Notes under the pieces: model-generated
The model's input: the letters and a program-made list of their open reading frames with translations, nothing else
What the model was told of the DNA's origin: nothing
Database searches by the model: none
Origin: Campylobacterales bacterium
GTDB taxonomy: Bacteria; Campylobacterota; Campylobacteria; Campylobacterales; Sulfurimonadaceae
DNA length: 44,598 nucleotides
Assembly (NCBI GenBank): GCA_026390135.1
Contig: JAPLGN010000038.1
Coordinates: 1 to 44,598, forward strand
Direction: 5' to 3'
In this document: positions 7,666-14,124 of the stretch, piece after piece
Layout: every line of letters starts with the position of its first letter
How positions within the stretch are numbered: position 1 is the stretch's first letter
Position numbers and translations under genes: made by a program

Positions 7666-8781
7666 ATGAAAACATCACGTTCCGTAACCTTAGCACTCTC
7701 TACCACATTGGTTTTTCTCTTGGGTGGATGCAATGAAGGTTCTACCTCTTCTGAGCCCACCTCTACGGAAGTTGATTTAGCAACTCTAGGTGAGGCACTA
7801 TTTTTTGATACAAATCTCTCCGAACCCTCAGGTCAATCGTGCGCATCGTGCCATACAGCTGCCAATGGTTTCGCCGATCCTGACAGTAACTTGTCTACAT
7901 CACAGGGAGTTATTGCGGGGCAATTTGGAACACGTAACACTCCGAGCGCTGCGTATGCGGCATTCGTTCCTGCTTTTGTTTATGATATCGTAGAGGGACT
8001 CTATACGGGAGGGCAATTCTTAGATGGTCGTGCCTCCTTGCTTGAAGATCAAGCCAAAGGTCCACCCCTTAATCCGGTAGAAATGCACAATCCTAATAAA
8101 GTTTCGTATGTCACAAAGGTAGCCGCAGCTTCTTATGCGCCACTGGTTAAAAAAATCTTCGGATTAAATGTTTTTGATGACCCAGAAACGGCATACGATA
8201 AAATTTCGCGCGCTATTGCTGCGTATGAGCGGACGAAAATATTTTCACCCTTTAGCTCAAAATTTGATGCGTATATTAAAGGGACGGCAACACTAAGCGA
8301 GCAAGAGCTCGAAGGGTTATCTCTATTTGAAGGAAAAGGGGGATGTGTTGCATGTCATCCGACCCGTCCTACCGCTGATGGAACGCCTGGATTGTTCACT
8401 GACTTTACGTATGACAATCTAGGTGTCCCCAAAAATATGGCTATTCCTGCATACGCTGCCGATGCCAACTTTATCGATATTGGTCTTGCTGGAAACAGTA
8501 AAGTGATTGCCGATGGACGAGCGGCCCAAAATCGAGGAAAGTTTAAAGTATCAACGTTACGTAACCTTACTCTAACGGGACCGTATATGCACAATGGAGT
8601 ATTTAAAACACTCAAAGAGGTGGTATCGTTTTACAATACCCGCGATACAAACCAAAGCCGTTGGGGTGCTGCGGAGATTCCCGAAACGGTCAATCACACC
8701 GAACTTGGGAATTTAGGTCTCAGTGATAGTGAAGAAGATGCTATTGTTGCCTTTTTGCAAACACTTACCGATGGCTATTGA
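7666..8781 (+). CDS. di-heme cytochrome c, MauG/cytochrome c peroxidase family, lipoprotein
   Basis: 371-aa protein. I start it at 7666 (AAAGGA ribosome site; signal sequence with lipobox LGGC at Cys22), not at the upstream 7606 ORF start. Two c-type heme motifs are visible: CASCH (Cys59-His63) and CVACH (Cys227-His231), the arrangement of bacterial di-heme CcP and MauG/MbnH proteins. RNTPSAAYAAF and TLRNLTLTGPYMHNG are characteristic family stretches. The enzyme may reduce H2O2 or oxidise a partner protein in the periplasm. Lipid anchoring and the Fur-like leader sites tie it to the adjacent flavin/porin genes rather than to a simple peroxide response. Which activity applies cannot be told from sequence. 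Confidence 0.86.
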   Translation: MKTSRSVTLALSTTLVFLLGGCNEGSTSSEPTSTEVDLATLGEALFFDTNLSEPSGQSCASCHTAANGFADPDSNLSTSQGVIAGQFGTRNTPSAAYAAFVPAFVYDIVEGLYTGGQFLDGRASLLEDQAKGPPLNPVEMHNPNKVSYVTKVAAASYAPLVKKIFGLNVFDDPETAYDKISRAIAAYERTKIFSPFSSKFDAYIKGTATLSEQELEGLSLFEGKGGCVACHPTRPTADGTPGLFTDFTYDNLGVPKNMAIPAYAADANFIDIGLAGNSKVIADGRAAQNRGKFKVSTLRNLTLTGPYMHNGVFKTLKEVVSFYNTRDTNQSRWGAAEIPETVNHTELGNLGLSDSEEDAIVAFLQTLTDGY

Positions 8782-8808
8782 GGGAAATAATAAAGTTTCC
8801 TCTTGTGT
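8780..8808 (+). terminator. possible weak terminator after the di-heme cytochrome gene
   Basis: GAGGGAAA and TTTCCTC form a 7-bp stem with one bulged G, followed by a moderately T-rich run. It overlaps the stop codon region. Weak by usual standards. Confidence 0.3.
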
Positions 8809-8810
8809 CT

Positions 8811-8824
8811 GTAACTTTTGTTAC
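8811..8824 (+). promoter_or_regulatory. Crp/Fnr-type operator GTAAC-N4-GTTAC, -41.5 position
   Basis: Palindrome GTAAC-TTTT-GTTAC (preceded by T). Its centre, 8817.5, is 30.5 bases before the -10 box TATACT at 8848-8853, so it would sit at about -41.5, the class II activator position of Crp/Fnr proteins. The same geometry recurs at 9315-9330. A Crp/Fnr-family gene lies 0.8 kb downstream. Confidence 0.55.
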
Positions 8825-8847
8825 TGACGCACTTCTATTGAAATAGC

Positions 8848-8853
8848 TATACT
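8848..8853 (+). promoter_or_regulatory. -10 box for the 64-aa membrane protein gene
   Basis: TATACT, 30 bases before the start at 8884. No good -35 is present. This suits an activator-dependent promoter with the operator at 8811-8824. Confidence 0.45.
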
Positions 8854-8883
8854 ATTAAACTATTTTTACCTAGGAGCTTATCC

Positions 8884-9078
8884 ATGTGCCTCATTTTAAC
8901 CTTTGCCTTTATCGTTGCCACTATCTCTTTTTTCACCCAAGGGCTACTCCCTCATGCGATTATCAGCGGACTTCTCGCTTCGATTTCCCTTTTCTTTTTT
9001 ATCCGAAAACTCATCTTTAACGGACGATGTATTTTTGGAAAAGCAACCGATTGTAATGCACCGAAAAATTCAGAATAA
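8884..9078 (+). CDS. small membrane protein, 64 aa, with C-terminal cysteines
   Basis: Two hydrophobic segments (about 3-20 and 22-44) are followed by a short polar tail containing RCIFGKATDC, a pair of cysteines eight residues apart that could bind metal or form a disulfide. Start chosen at 8884 because TAGGAG lies about eight bases upstream; an overlapping ORF from 8903 in another frame has no ribosome site. Its promoter shares an operator type and spacing with the DUF2892 gene downstream, so the two are probably co-regulated. Function unknown. Confidence 0.65.
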   Translation: MCLILTFAFIVATISFFTQGLLPHAIISGLLASISLFFFIRKLIFNGRCIFGKATDCNAPKNSE

Positions 9079-9160
9079 GCTATCACTCCTTCTGCTACAA
9101 TAAATAAAATACGCCTATGAGTTAACGTCTACCCTGCGCCAGTCAGATAAGGAGATTATC

Positions 9161-9319
9161 ATGAAAGAGCTCTGCAAACTTAAAAAAGGTGAGCTAACCA
9201 CTCATCTCAAAAAAATCATCAAAATTATTGAAAATCCAAAATACATCTGCATGAAGTGCGCACGAGTCGCCAACGAGAAAAAGTACTTGTGTGACCCTTC
9301 CAAGATAGATGCTGTGTAA
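9161..9319 (+). CDS. small cysteine-containing basic protein, 52 aa
   Basis: ATG 9161 follows a good AAGGAG ribosome site. The 52-residue product is highly basic and has Cys5, then a C-x-x-C pair (CMKC, 30-33) and Cys44 (YLCDPSK), a spacing that could bind zinc or an iron-sulfur group. No membrane segment. The stop codon lies inside the operator that precedes the next gene. It sits between two small genes with matching operators but has its own -10-like TACAAT at 9096-9101. I do not know its function; cytoplasmic metal-binding or nucleic-acid-binding roles are possible. Confidence 0.6.
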   Translation: MKELCKLKKGELTTHLKKIIKIIENPKYICMKCARVANEKKYLCDPSKIDAV

Positions 9320-9330
9320 CCCATGTTACA
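9315..9330 (+). promoter_or_regulatory. Crp/Fnr-type operator TGTAAC-N4-GTTACA, -41.5 position
   Basis: Perfect palindrome TGTAAC-CCAT-GTTACA. Its centre, 9322.5, is 30.5 bases before the -10 box TACAAT at 9353-9358, exactly the spacing seen at 8811-8824/8848-8853. It overlaps the stop of the 52-aa gene. Confidence 0.65.
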
Positions 9331-9352
9331 GACACACCCTCCCCTAAAGCAC

Positions 9353-9358
9353 TACAAT
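9353..9358 (+). promoter_or_regulatory. -10 box for the DUF2892 gene
   Basis: TACAAT, 28 bases before the ATG at 9387 and placed to be driven by an activator on the 9315-9330 palindrome. Confidence 0.45.
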
Positions 9359-9386
9359 GTCTCTATTACTTTACAAGGAGTCACAG

Positions 9387-9581
9387 ATGTTGTGCAACGA
9401 AGGAAAAATTGATAGAGCTTTACGTGTTATTGTGGGTGTTGCCTTAATCGCTTGGGCGATACTAAGTGGAAATGTATTCGGTTATGCCGGAATTATTTTG
9501 GTCATCACGGGTGCTATTGGCTTTTGCCCTTTTTACCCACTACTTGGAATTAACACAGGATGCAAGCTCAAAAACGACTAA
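9387..9581 (+). CDS. DUF2892 family small inner-membrane protein
   Basis: 64-aa protein with the DUF2892 (YgaP transmembrane-like) signature: an N-terminal NEGKIDRALRVIVG, two hydrophobic helices and GFCPFYPLLGINTGC at the end. In many bacteria this domain accompanies rhodanese-type sulfurtransferases and sulfur metabolism; a periplasmic rhodanese gene lies 1.1 kb downstream. I start at 9387, nine bases after AAGGAG, not at the upstream in-frame ATG 9357, which overlaps the predicted -10 box. Predicted to be activated through the palindrome at 9315-9330. Confidence 0.85.
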   Translation: MLCNEGKIDRALRVIVGVALIAWAILSGNVFGYAGIILVITGAIGFCPFYPLLGINTGCKLKND

Positions 9582-9596
9582 AACGTCGTGTATAAT
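9574..9596 (+). promoter_or_regulatory. promoter with inverted repeat for the Crp/Fnr-family gene
   Basis: A -10 box TATAAT at 9591-9596 is directly preceded by the inverted repeat ACGAC-N6-GTCGT (9574-9589), which also spans the upstream stop codon. The repeat fills the -35/-10 spacer, so it could be an operator or a weak transcript hairpin. Confidence 0.4.
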
Positions 9597-9621
9597 GTCT
9601 CAACTTTCTTGAGGCATTACG

Positions 9622-10233
9622 ATGGAACTGAACCAATTTACTTTTTATAACCACCTCTCCCCTGACCTGCAAAATTTTGTTCTAACTCACGCCCGTCCTA
9701 TCACTGTCCCAAAAAATACAATTTTATTTTATCAAGGTGACGTTTGCAAAGATATTCTCTTGTTAACGGATGGAAATGTACGTCTGTATATTCAAGGTGA
9801 AGGGGTCGAAGAGATCACCCTCTACACCCTCAAACCTTTGGAACAATGTGTCGTCAATACTGCAAGTCTGGTGGCACAAAACGTCGCGATTGGAACTGCT
9901 GTCACTGAAACCGACATCAAGGGCTATCTCCTAGATCACGAATCTATCCGCTCTCTTATGGCACAGAGTCCTGACTATTTGAGCTTTATGTTTTCTCTTT
10001 TTACCGTACGGCTTTCCTCTCTTGCAACTCTCGTAGAAGACATCAAGTTTAAACGACTCGATGTCAGGCTGCTCGAATGGGTTAATCATCAAGAAAACAA
10101 TCGTATCGAAATGACACATGAGCAAATCGCCATACAGCTGGGAACCTCACGTGTTGTTATCAGTCGCTTACTTAAAGATTTGGAGCGTAAGGGAAAAGTT
10201 TGCTTGGAGAGAGGGGCGATAGAGCGGGTATAA
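9622..10233 (+). CDS. Crp/Fnr-family transcriptional regulator
   Basis: 203-aa regulator with an N-terminal cyclic-nucleotide-binding-type beta barrel (about 10-130; FYQGDVCKDILLL and GNVRLY are typical), a dimerisation helix and a C-terminal winged helix (about 140-200) with the recognition helix in GTSRVVISRLLKDLERKG. Four N-terminal Fe-S cysteines as in E. coli FNR are absent, so it is not a classical O2-sensing FNR; the CVVNTASLV segment recalls Crp/Fnr subgroups with an ITLY/C motif. Two -41.5 operators lie just upstream, suggesting that it is their activator (inference). The signal is unknown; sulfur, NO or redox are candidates. Confidence 0.85.
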   Translation: MELNQFTFYNHLSPDLQNFVLTHARPITVPKNTILFYQGDVCKDILLLTDGNVRLYIQGEGVEEITLYTLKPLEQCVVNTASLVAQNVAIGTAVTETDIKGYLLDHESIRSLMAQSPDYLSFMFSLFTVRLSSLATLVEDIKFKRLDVRLLEWVNHQENNRIEMTHEQIAIQLGTSRVVISRLLKDLERKGKVCLERGAIERV

Positions 10234-10239
10234 AGACTA

Positions 10240-10602
10240 CTACCATCCATCCTGCGCATGATTATCGTGTTTTGATTTTTTATAACGAGCAGCATTGACT
10301 CTTTTTTCAAGCTGATTTTGCGCGTAAAAAAGTTCTTCTTTGATCGTTTTTATCTCTTCATCACTGTTTCGAAAATTTAAAATCTTTTGTCCCAGCCCTT
10401 CAAGTTCCATATACTCATCTTTGTAGAGCTTAACGGCTTCATTCTTTTCTAAAAAACGAAAATTCATATCCACTTTTTGATCGTACTGCTCTTTGGTCGG
10501 ATTGTCACTTTTTGCTAAAAACGATAATATCCCATTCACAAAACGACCAAGCAGTCGAATGTAGCGGAGTCGTTTTGCATTTTCTTCTTTTGGTGCGCCC
10601 AT
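10240..10602 (-). CDS. hypothetical cytoplasmic helical protein, 120 aa
   Basis: Highly charged 120-residue protein, predicted almost entirely helical with a coiled-coil-like C-terminal half (DEEIKTIKEELFYAQNQLEK). No signal peptide or convincing membrane helix. GAGGG precedes the ATG. It is convergent with the Crp/Fnr gene (six bases between stops) and divergent from the rhodanese gene. Family not recognised. Confidence 0.65.
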   Translation of the reverse strand: MGAPKEENAKRLRYIRLLGRFVNGILSFLAKSDNPTKEQYDQKVDMNFRFLEKNEAVKLYKDEYMELEGLGQKILNFRNSDEEIKTIKEELFYAQNQLEKRVNAARYKKSKHDNHAQDGW

Positions 10603-10663
10603 AATCCCTCAGTTAACCTTCATTGGTTACAATTATATCTATTATTGACTAAAAGGTTTTTCG

Positions 10664-11065
10664 ATGAACAAATGGCTACTCTCACTACTTTTGGCAACCA
10701 CCGCCTTGATGGCGGATTATACCGCACAACCTATAGATCAGAAGCTTCTTGATTCTAAAATTAAAATTATTGATATTCGTACTCCTAGTGAATGGAAAAC
10801 GACAGGACTCGTCAAAGGCTCTATCCCCATCATGTTTTTTGATGAGCGCGGGAACTATAACTTAGAAGCTTTTTTGGGTGAATTGAATAAAAAAATACCG
10901 CAAGGGGAACGTTTTGCCATCATCTGCAACAGCGGGAGCCGATCCAAAATGCTGGGAACTCATTTGGGACAAAAAATGGGCTACAACGTAATTGATCTTC
11001 AAGGAGGAATTCAATACGCAATTTCGAAAAAAATACCTATTGAACCCTACAAACCTAAACCTTAA
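10664..11065 (+). CDS. periplasmic rhodanese-like sulfurtransferase
   Basis: 133-aa protein: a signal peptide (MNKWLLSLLLATTALMA) and one rhodanese domain with IIDIRTPSEW and the active-site loop CNSGSRS, in which the Cys would carry a persulfide and Arg closes the loop. LQGGIQYA is the usual C-terminal signature. It probably moves sulfane sulfur or detoxifies sulfide/cyanide in the periplasm, consistent with a sulfur-oxidising lifestyle. It has its own promoter region (an imperfect TTAACC-N6-GGTTAC repeat is present at 10613-10630). Its 3' end overlaps the convergent 104-aa gene by four bases. Confidence 0.87.
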   Translation: MNKWLLSLLLATTALMADYTAQPIDQKLLDSKIKIIDIRTPSEWKTTGLVKGSIPIMFFDERGNYNLEAFLGELNKKIPQGERFAIICNSGSRSKMLGTHLGQKMGYNVIDLQGGIQYAISKKIPIEPYKPKP

Positions 11066-11376
11066 CGCAAAAATTCCAATAACTCAATGTACTCTTTTTC
11101 GATTACACTGAGACTTTCAAGCATCTTTATTTCGCCAATCTCTGCATTTTCAGTCAAAAATTCTCGTCGCCATTGAATATTATCTTGTAACTCTTTGAGC
11201 CCTGTGGTTAAATATTCAACCATTTGCTCAATTTCTGCTCCTCGAAGTAGCCCCTCTGTATCTGCTTTGTAAAACAATAGGGGAAAATCTCCCATCTCAC
11301 CTGAGAAACGAAAATCTTCAGCAATATTGTGAATGATCGCTTTAATCCGCTCACCCTTAATGATCCGTTTGGACAT
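11062..11376 (-). CDS. hypothetical protein, 104 aa
   Basis: Acidic, mostly helical cytoplasmic protein with no signal peptide. A strong ribosome site (GAGGAGAAG) precedes the ATG. Segments such as GERIKAIIHNIAEDFRFSG and EIEQMVEYLTTGL look like packed helices. It is single-gene, divergent from the diguanylate cyclase gene and convergent with the rhodanese gene. Family not recognised. Confidence 0.65.
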   Translation of the reverse strand: MSKRIIKGERIKAIIHNIAEDFRFSGEMGDFPLLFYKADTEGLLRGAEIEQMVEYLTTGLKELQDNIQWRREFLTENAEIGEIKMLESLSVIEKEYIELLEFLR

Positions 11377-11473
11377 CTTCTTCTCCTCGATTTTTGTTCT
11401 CTCATTTTAGTCTTTTTTGGTATAGGAGTTGCTTAGAATATTCATCTATGCCCCAAAAGGTGCGTTATTATTT

Positions 11474-12682
11474 ATGGAATCATTTCAGCTCAAAACCAAA
11501 CTTTTATATTTGCTTCTCAGTGTTGCACTCGGCATTGCTGTAGTTGGTTTTGTTGGATATTTCAATCTTCTTACGATGAAAAAAAATGTTGACACTCTCT
11601 ATTTTGGCTCACTTATTCCGCTTGGTGAATTGGGTTCTATTACTTCTGCTTATCACCATGATCTCGAAGCCGGCGTCTACCGATGGAAAGAAGGACTTAT
11701 CAGCGATGAGGATTTAGCTCAAAATATCACTTTAGGGCTTGAGCATGTCGATCAGATGTGGTCGAGCTATTTGTCCCATCATAAGCGACCTGAAGAGCTC
11801 CCCTACATTCATTACGCGGAAGAACAAATGGATAGTATGAAACGCTATTTTGAGGAAATACGTTCTCTTGCGCTCAGCCACACCTCCCGATCTGCTATCT
11901 CAGTGGTCACTCTTGCAGATAACACGTCCTCCATTCACAACACTGTTTCGCAGCTTATTGCTTATGAAACTGCTGCTGCGACCTACGAGCGTTCTATTCT
12001 TCTTACGCATCATCAAAATTCCCTTATGCAGCTTGCAGTGATGTTAGGGGTTATTTTACTGGGGGTAATGACTTTTGCATGGCGTATTTTTATGCAAATT
12101 GAACAACAGCAGCAACAACTTCTCGAATCGTCCGAGTCCCTCAAGCATCTCAATGTAAAACTTGAACAAGCTTCCTATACTGATACTCTCACAGGGATTT
12201 TCAACCGACGCTATTTTAATCTAGTATATGAGCGTGAATTCAAACGAGCCTTACGAGCCAATAAATCAATAACCTTTATAATGATTGATATTGATTTTTT
12301 TAAACAATACAATGATACTTACGGTCACTTGCAAGGGGATGTCGCGTTACAAAATGTTGCTCATGTATTGAAATCATCCTTATTGCGACCAGGAGATTTT
12401 GTCTTTCGTTTAGGAGGGGAAGAGTTTGGGATCATTCTCACCGAAATCGATTGTCCTAACGCTCGAAAAATGGCAGAAAAATTAAGATTTAATGTAGAAT
12501 CACTCAGCATGGAACACAAAGGGAATAAAAAAAGTGGTCTTCTCACCATCTCTTCAGGTGCTATTTGTATTGTACCTACTGAGTCAATGAACAATGAATC
12601 GCTTCTTCACAGTGCCGATACCAACCTCTATGCGGCCAAAGAACGAGGACGCAATATGGTTGTATTTTCCAGTACGTTATGA
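11474..12682 (+). CDS. membrane-bound diguanylate cyclase (4-helix sensor + GGDEF)
   Basis: 402-aa protein making c-di-GMP. Two transmembrane helices (about 9-30 and 183-204) bracket a helical periplasmic domain of about 150 residues, resembling the four-helix-bundle sensor of chemoreceptors. A Gln-rich linker (EQQQQQL) leads to the GGDEF domain. The active site is GGEEF (314-318), the Mg-binding IDIDFFK is intact, and RPGD (305-308) five residues before it is a product-inhibition I-site, so the enzyme should be active and feedback-inhibited. I start at ATG 11474; the ORF extends to a TTG at 11429 with no usable ribosome site. It may act with the degenerate EAL-HDOD signalling genes near 24-27 kb, but nothing links them directly. 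Confidence 0.88.
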   Translation: MESFQLKTKLLYLLLSVALGIAVVGFVGYFNLLTMKKNVDTLYFGSLIPLGELGSITSAYHHDLEAGVYRWKEGLISDEDLAQNITLGLEHVDQMWSSYLSHHKRPEELPYIHYAEEQMDSMKRYFEEIRSLALSHTSRSAISVVTLADNTSSIHNTVSQLIAYETAAATYERSILLTHHQNSLMQLAVMLGVILLGVMTFAWRIFMQIEQQQQQLLESSESLKHLNVKLEQASYTDTLTGIFNRRYFNLVYEREFKRALRANKSITFIMIDIDFFKQYNDTYGHLQGDVALQNVAHVLKSSLLRPGDFVFRLGGEEFGIILTEIDCPNARKMAEKLRFNVESLSMEHKGNKKSGLLTISSGAICIVPTESMNNESLLHSADTNLYAAKERGRNMVVFSSTL

Positions 12683-13018
12683 TTTAGGATTTTTAAACCT
12701 AAATCCCAATTTTTCCAACTGTTCACGTAACTTTGGAGCAATTTCGCCTTGAAATTCCATCCAACCTTCTTTATAAGCGCCGCCGCAAGCAAGAGATTTT
12801 TTGAGGTTTGAGAGATTTTTTTGGGCATCCGAATCACTAAGGCTAAATGGTCCAACGAGAGTCACCACTTTCCCTTTACGTTTCTCTTTTTGAAAAACGA
12901 GACGATGAGCAGTGGGTTCGAGAAGAGTAAGTGTTTTAGCGGTTTTTTCTTCTTCTAGCTGCCATCCCTCACCCCAAGATGCCCCAATGTCAAATGATAG
13001 TTTTTCACCCTTCGCCAT
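12677..13018 (-). CDS. SUI1/eIF1-family translation factor (YciH-like)
   Basis: 113 aa. The C-terminal half carries the SUI1 fold: KGKVVTLVGPFSLSD, a Lys-rich helix (LSNLKKSLACGGA) and WMEFQGE, ending in LEKLGFRFK. Bacterial members bind the 30S subunit and can influence start-codon fidelity. It overlaps the DUF1653 gene by 14 bases and follows it in a three-gene operon with the DUF5718 gene. The 3' end overlaps the convergent cyclase stop by six bases. Confidence 0.88.
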   Translation of the reverse strand: MAKGEKLSFDIGASWGEGWQLEEEKTAKTLTLLEPTAHRLVFQKEKRKGKVVTLVGPFSLSDSDAQKNLSNLKKSLACGGAYKEGWMEFQGEIAPKLREQLEKLGFRFKNPKS

Positions 13019-13220
13019 GTGAATCTCCTACATAAACAAAACGCTTTGTCCCATCTTCAAGCACTCCATCGAACATCTCAAGAGGCCGCACCCACAATCC
13101 GTGTTCACCATACAGCGCACGATAGATAACAATCAGTTCTTCGGTTTCAGAGTGCTTTGCAACACCCATCACTTCATACTCACGACCTTTATAGTGGAGA
13201 TATTTTCCCTCTTTAAGCAC
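13005..13220 (-). CDS. DUF1653 domain protein
   Basis: 71-aa protein of the DUF1653 family: GKYLHYKGREYEVMGVAKHSE, then ELIVIYRALYGEHGLWVRPLEMF. The fold is a small beta barrel and the function is unknown in the family. GTG start, overlapping the upstream DUF5718 stop by eight bases; the downstream SUI1 gene overlaps it by 14. Tight packing implies co-translation. Confidence 0.85.
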   Translation of the reverse strand: MLKEGKYLHYKGREYEVMGVAKHSETEELIVIYRALYGEHGLWVRPLEMFDGVLEDGTKRFVYVGDSHGEG

Positions 13221-14046
13221 GGACTATCTTTTGCACCAGCGCACTCACCCCATCAACGTTCAGCTTTCCACTGTTTGCCATCATCAAAATCGGATTCATG
13301 CAGTAAAGATTATTATCATAAACTACAACCATAATCTCATCGTTCTCTTGAAGAAAATTGATTTCACCAAAATGGGTATAGCGCGTCGCCCCAATGCTGA
13401 TAATAGCTTGCTTGGGAAAGTTGGCTTCTTTTAAATAGTCATGGATTGGTTCCAATGGTCCGACCGATGTTTGCGTATTGATTTGATTGGTCATCCACTC
13501 TATGAGCTTCTCGTAAAAATAGCTGTATCCCGTGAGCTCAACATCTTCACCATAGCGCATCAACATCCCATCACGTCGTAAAAATGAAGCAATCCGATAC
13601 GTATCCATCACTCCGCCACGAGCAAAATTATCAATAGGGATAAGGGTATCGGATAACCCCTTGGAACACTCTCCCCAATTTTTTTTGTGACTAATTTTAG
13701 AAGCGCCTTCGATACGCAAAGAACAATCATTATAAGCACCGAAAAATTTGGGAATTATCTGTATCACATTGCCGAGCATATCGTAGGTTAAATCACAAAT
13801 CAGTGCCACTTCTGGCTCAATTTGGACATTGCATGGGTTACTTGGAAGAATAATCGTGTCGCAGCTTAGAGGGTACGTCCCTAAAAAATCAGGACGGTTT
13901 GGGATATAAAAAGGGAACATCCCTTTGGGGCCGTTGGGATCATCTGTGATGATATCTTTGAAATCAGCACTCTCACCGGCTTGTTCGAGGTGAAGGGCAA
14001 AGTTTCCCGCAACACCAAAGCCGATATAACTTTTATAGTCGTTCAT
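13213..14046 (-). CDS. DUF5718 family protein
   Basis: 277-aa soluble protein. The opening YIGFGVAGNFALHLEQAGE, PNGPKGMFPFYIPN and the later RGGVMDTYRIASFLRRDG fit the DUF5718 family, known mainly from Campylobacterota-type genomes; the EPEVALICDLTY stretch recalls fumarylacetoacetate-hydrolase-like metal sites, though I cannot confirm that. First gene of an operon with DUF1653 and SUI1. A REPIN-like palindrome lies 18 bases upstream. Function unknown. Confidence 0.75.
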   Translation of the reverse strand: MNDYKSYIGFGVAGNFALHLEQAGESADFKDIITDDPNGPKGMFPFYIPNRPDFLGTYPLSCDTIILPSNPCNVQIEPEVALICDLTYDMLGNVIQIIPKFFGAYNDCSLRIEGASKISHKKNWGECSKGLSDTLIPIDNFARGGVMDTYRIASFLRRDGMLMRYGEDVELTGYSYFYEKLIEWMTNQINTQTSVGPLEPIHDYLKEANFPKQAIISIGATRYTHFGEINFLQENDEIMVVVYDNNLYCMNPILMMANSGKLNVDGVSALVQKIVRA

Positions 14047-14063
14047 AATAGTATCACTTTCCC

Positions 14064-14117
14064 GTCATTCCCGCGAAGGCGGGAATCTAGCTGGATTCCC
14101 GCCTTCGCGGGAATGAC
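14064..14117. repeat. REPIN-like double palindrome, copy 1
   Basis: Two 24-base arms (14064-14087 and 14094-14117) that are perfect reverse complements, separated by TAGCTG. Each arm is itself a hairpin (ATTCCCGC-GAAG-GCGGGAAT). It fills the gap between the ABC-F gene's stop and the DUF5718 start. A second copy lies at 28838-28891. It may terminate or stabilise the ABC-F transcript. Confidence 0.9.
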
Positions 14118-14124
14118 AAAAACT

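Noticed and set aside
8903-9103. 66-aa frame overlapping the small membrane protein gene
   Set aside because: No ribosome site; the 8884 frame has TAGGAG and a coherent two-helix protein with a paired-Cys tail.
10613-10630. TTAACC-N6-GGTTAC repeat before the rhodanese gene as a third Crp/Fnr operator
   Set aside because: The spacing differs (half-sites too far apart) and there is no -10 box 30.5 bases from its centre.
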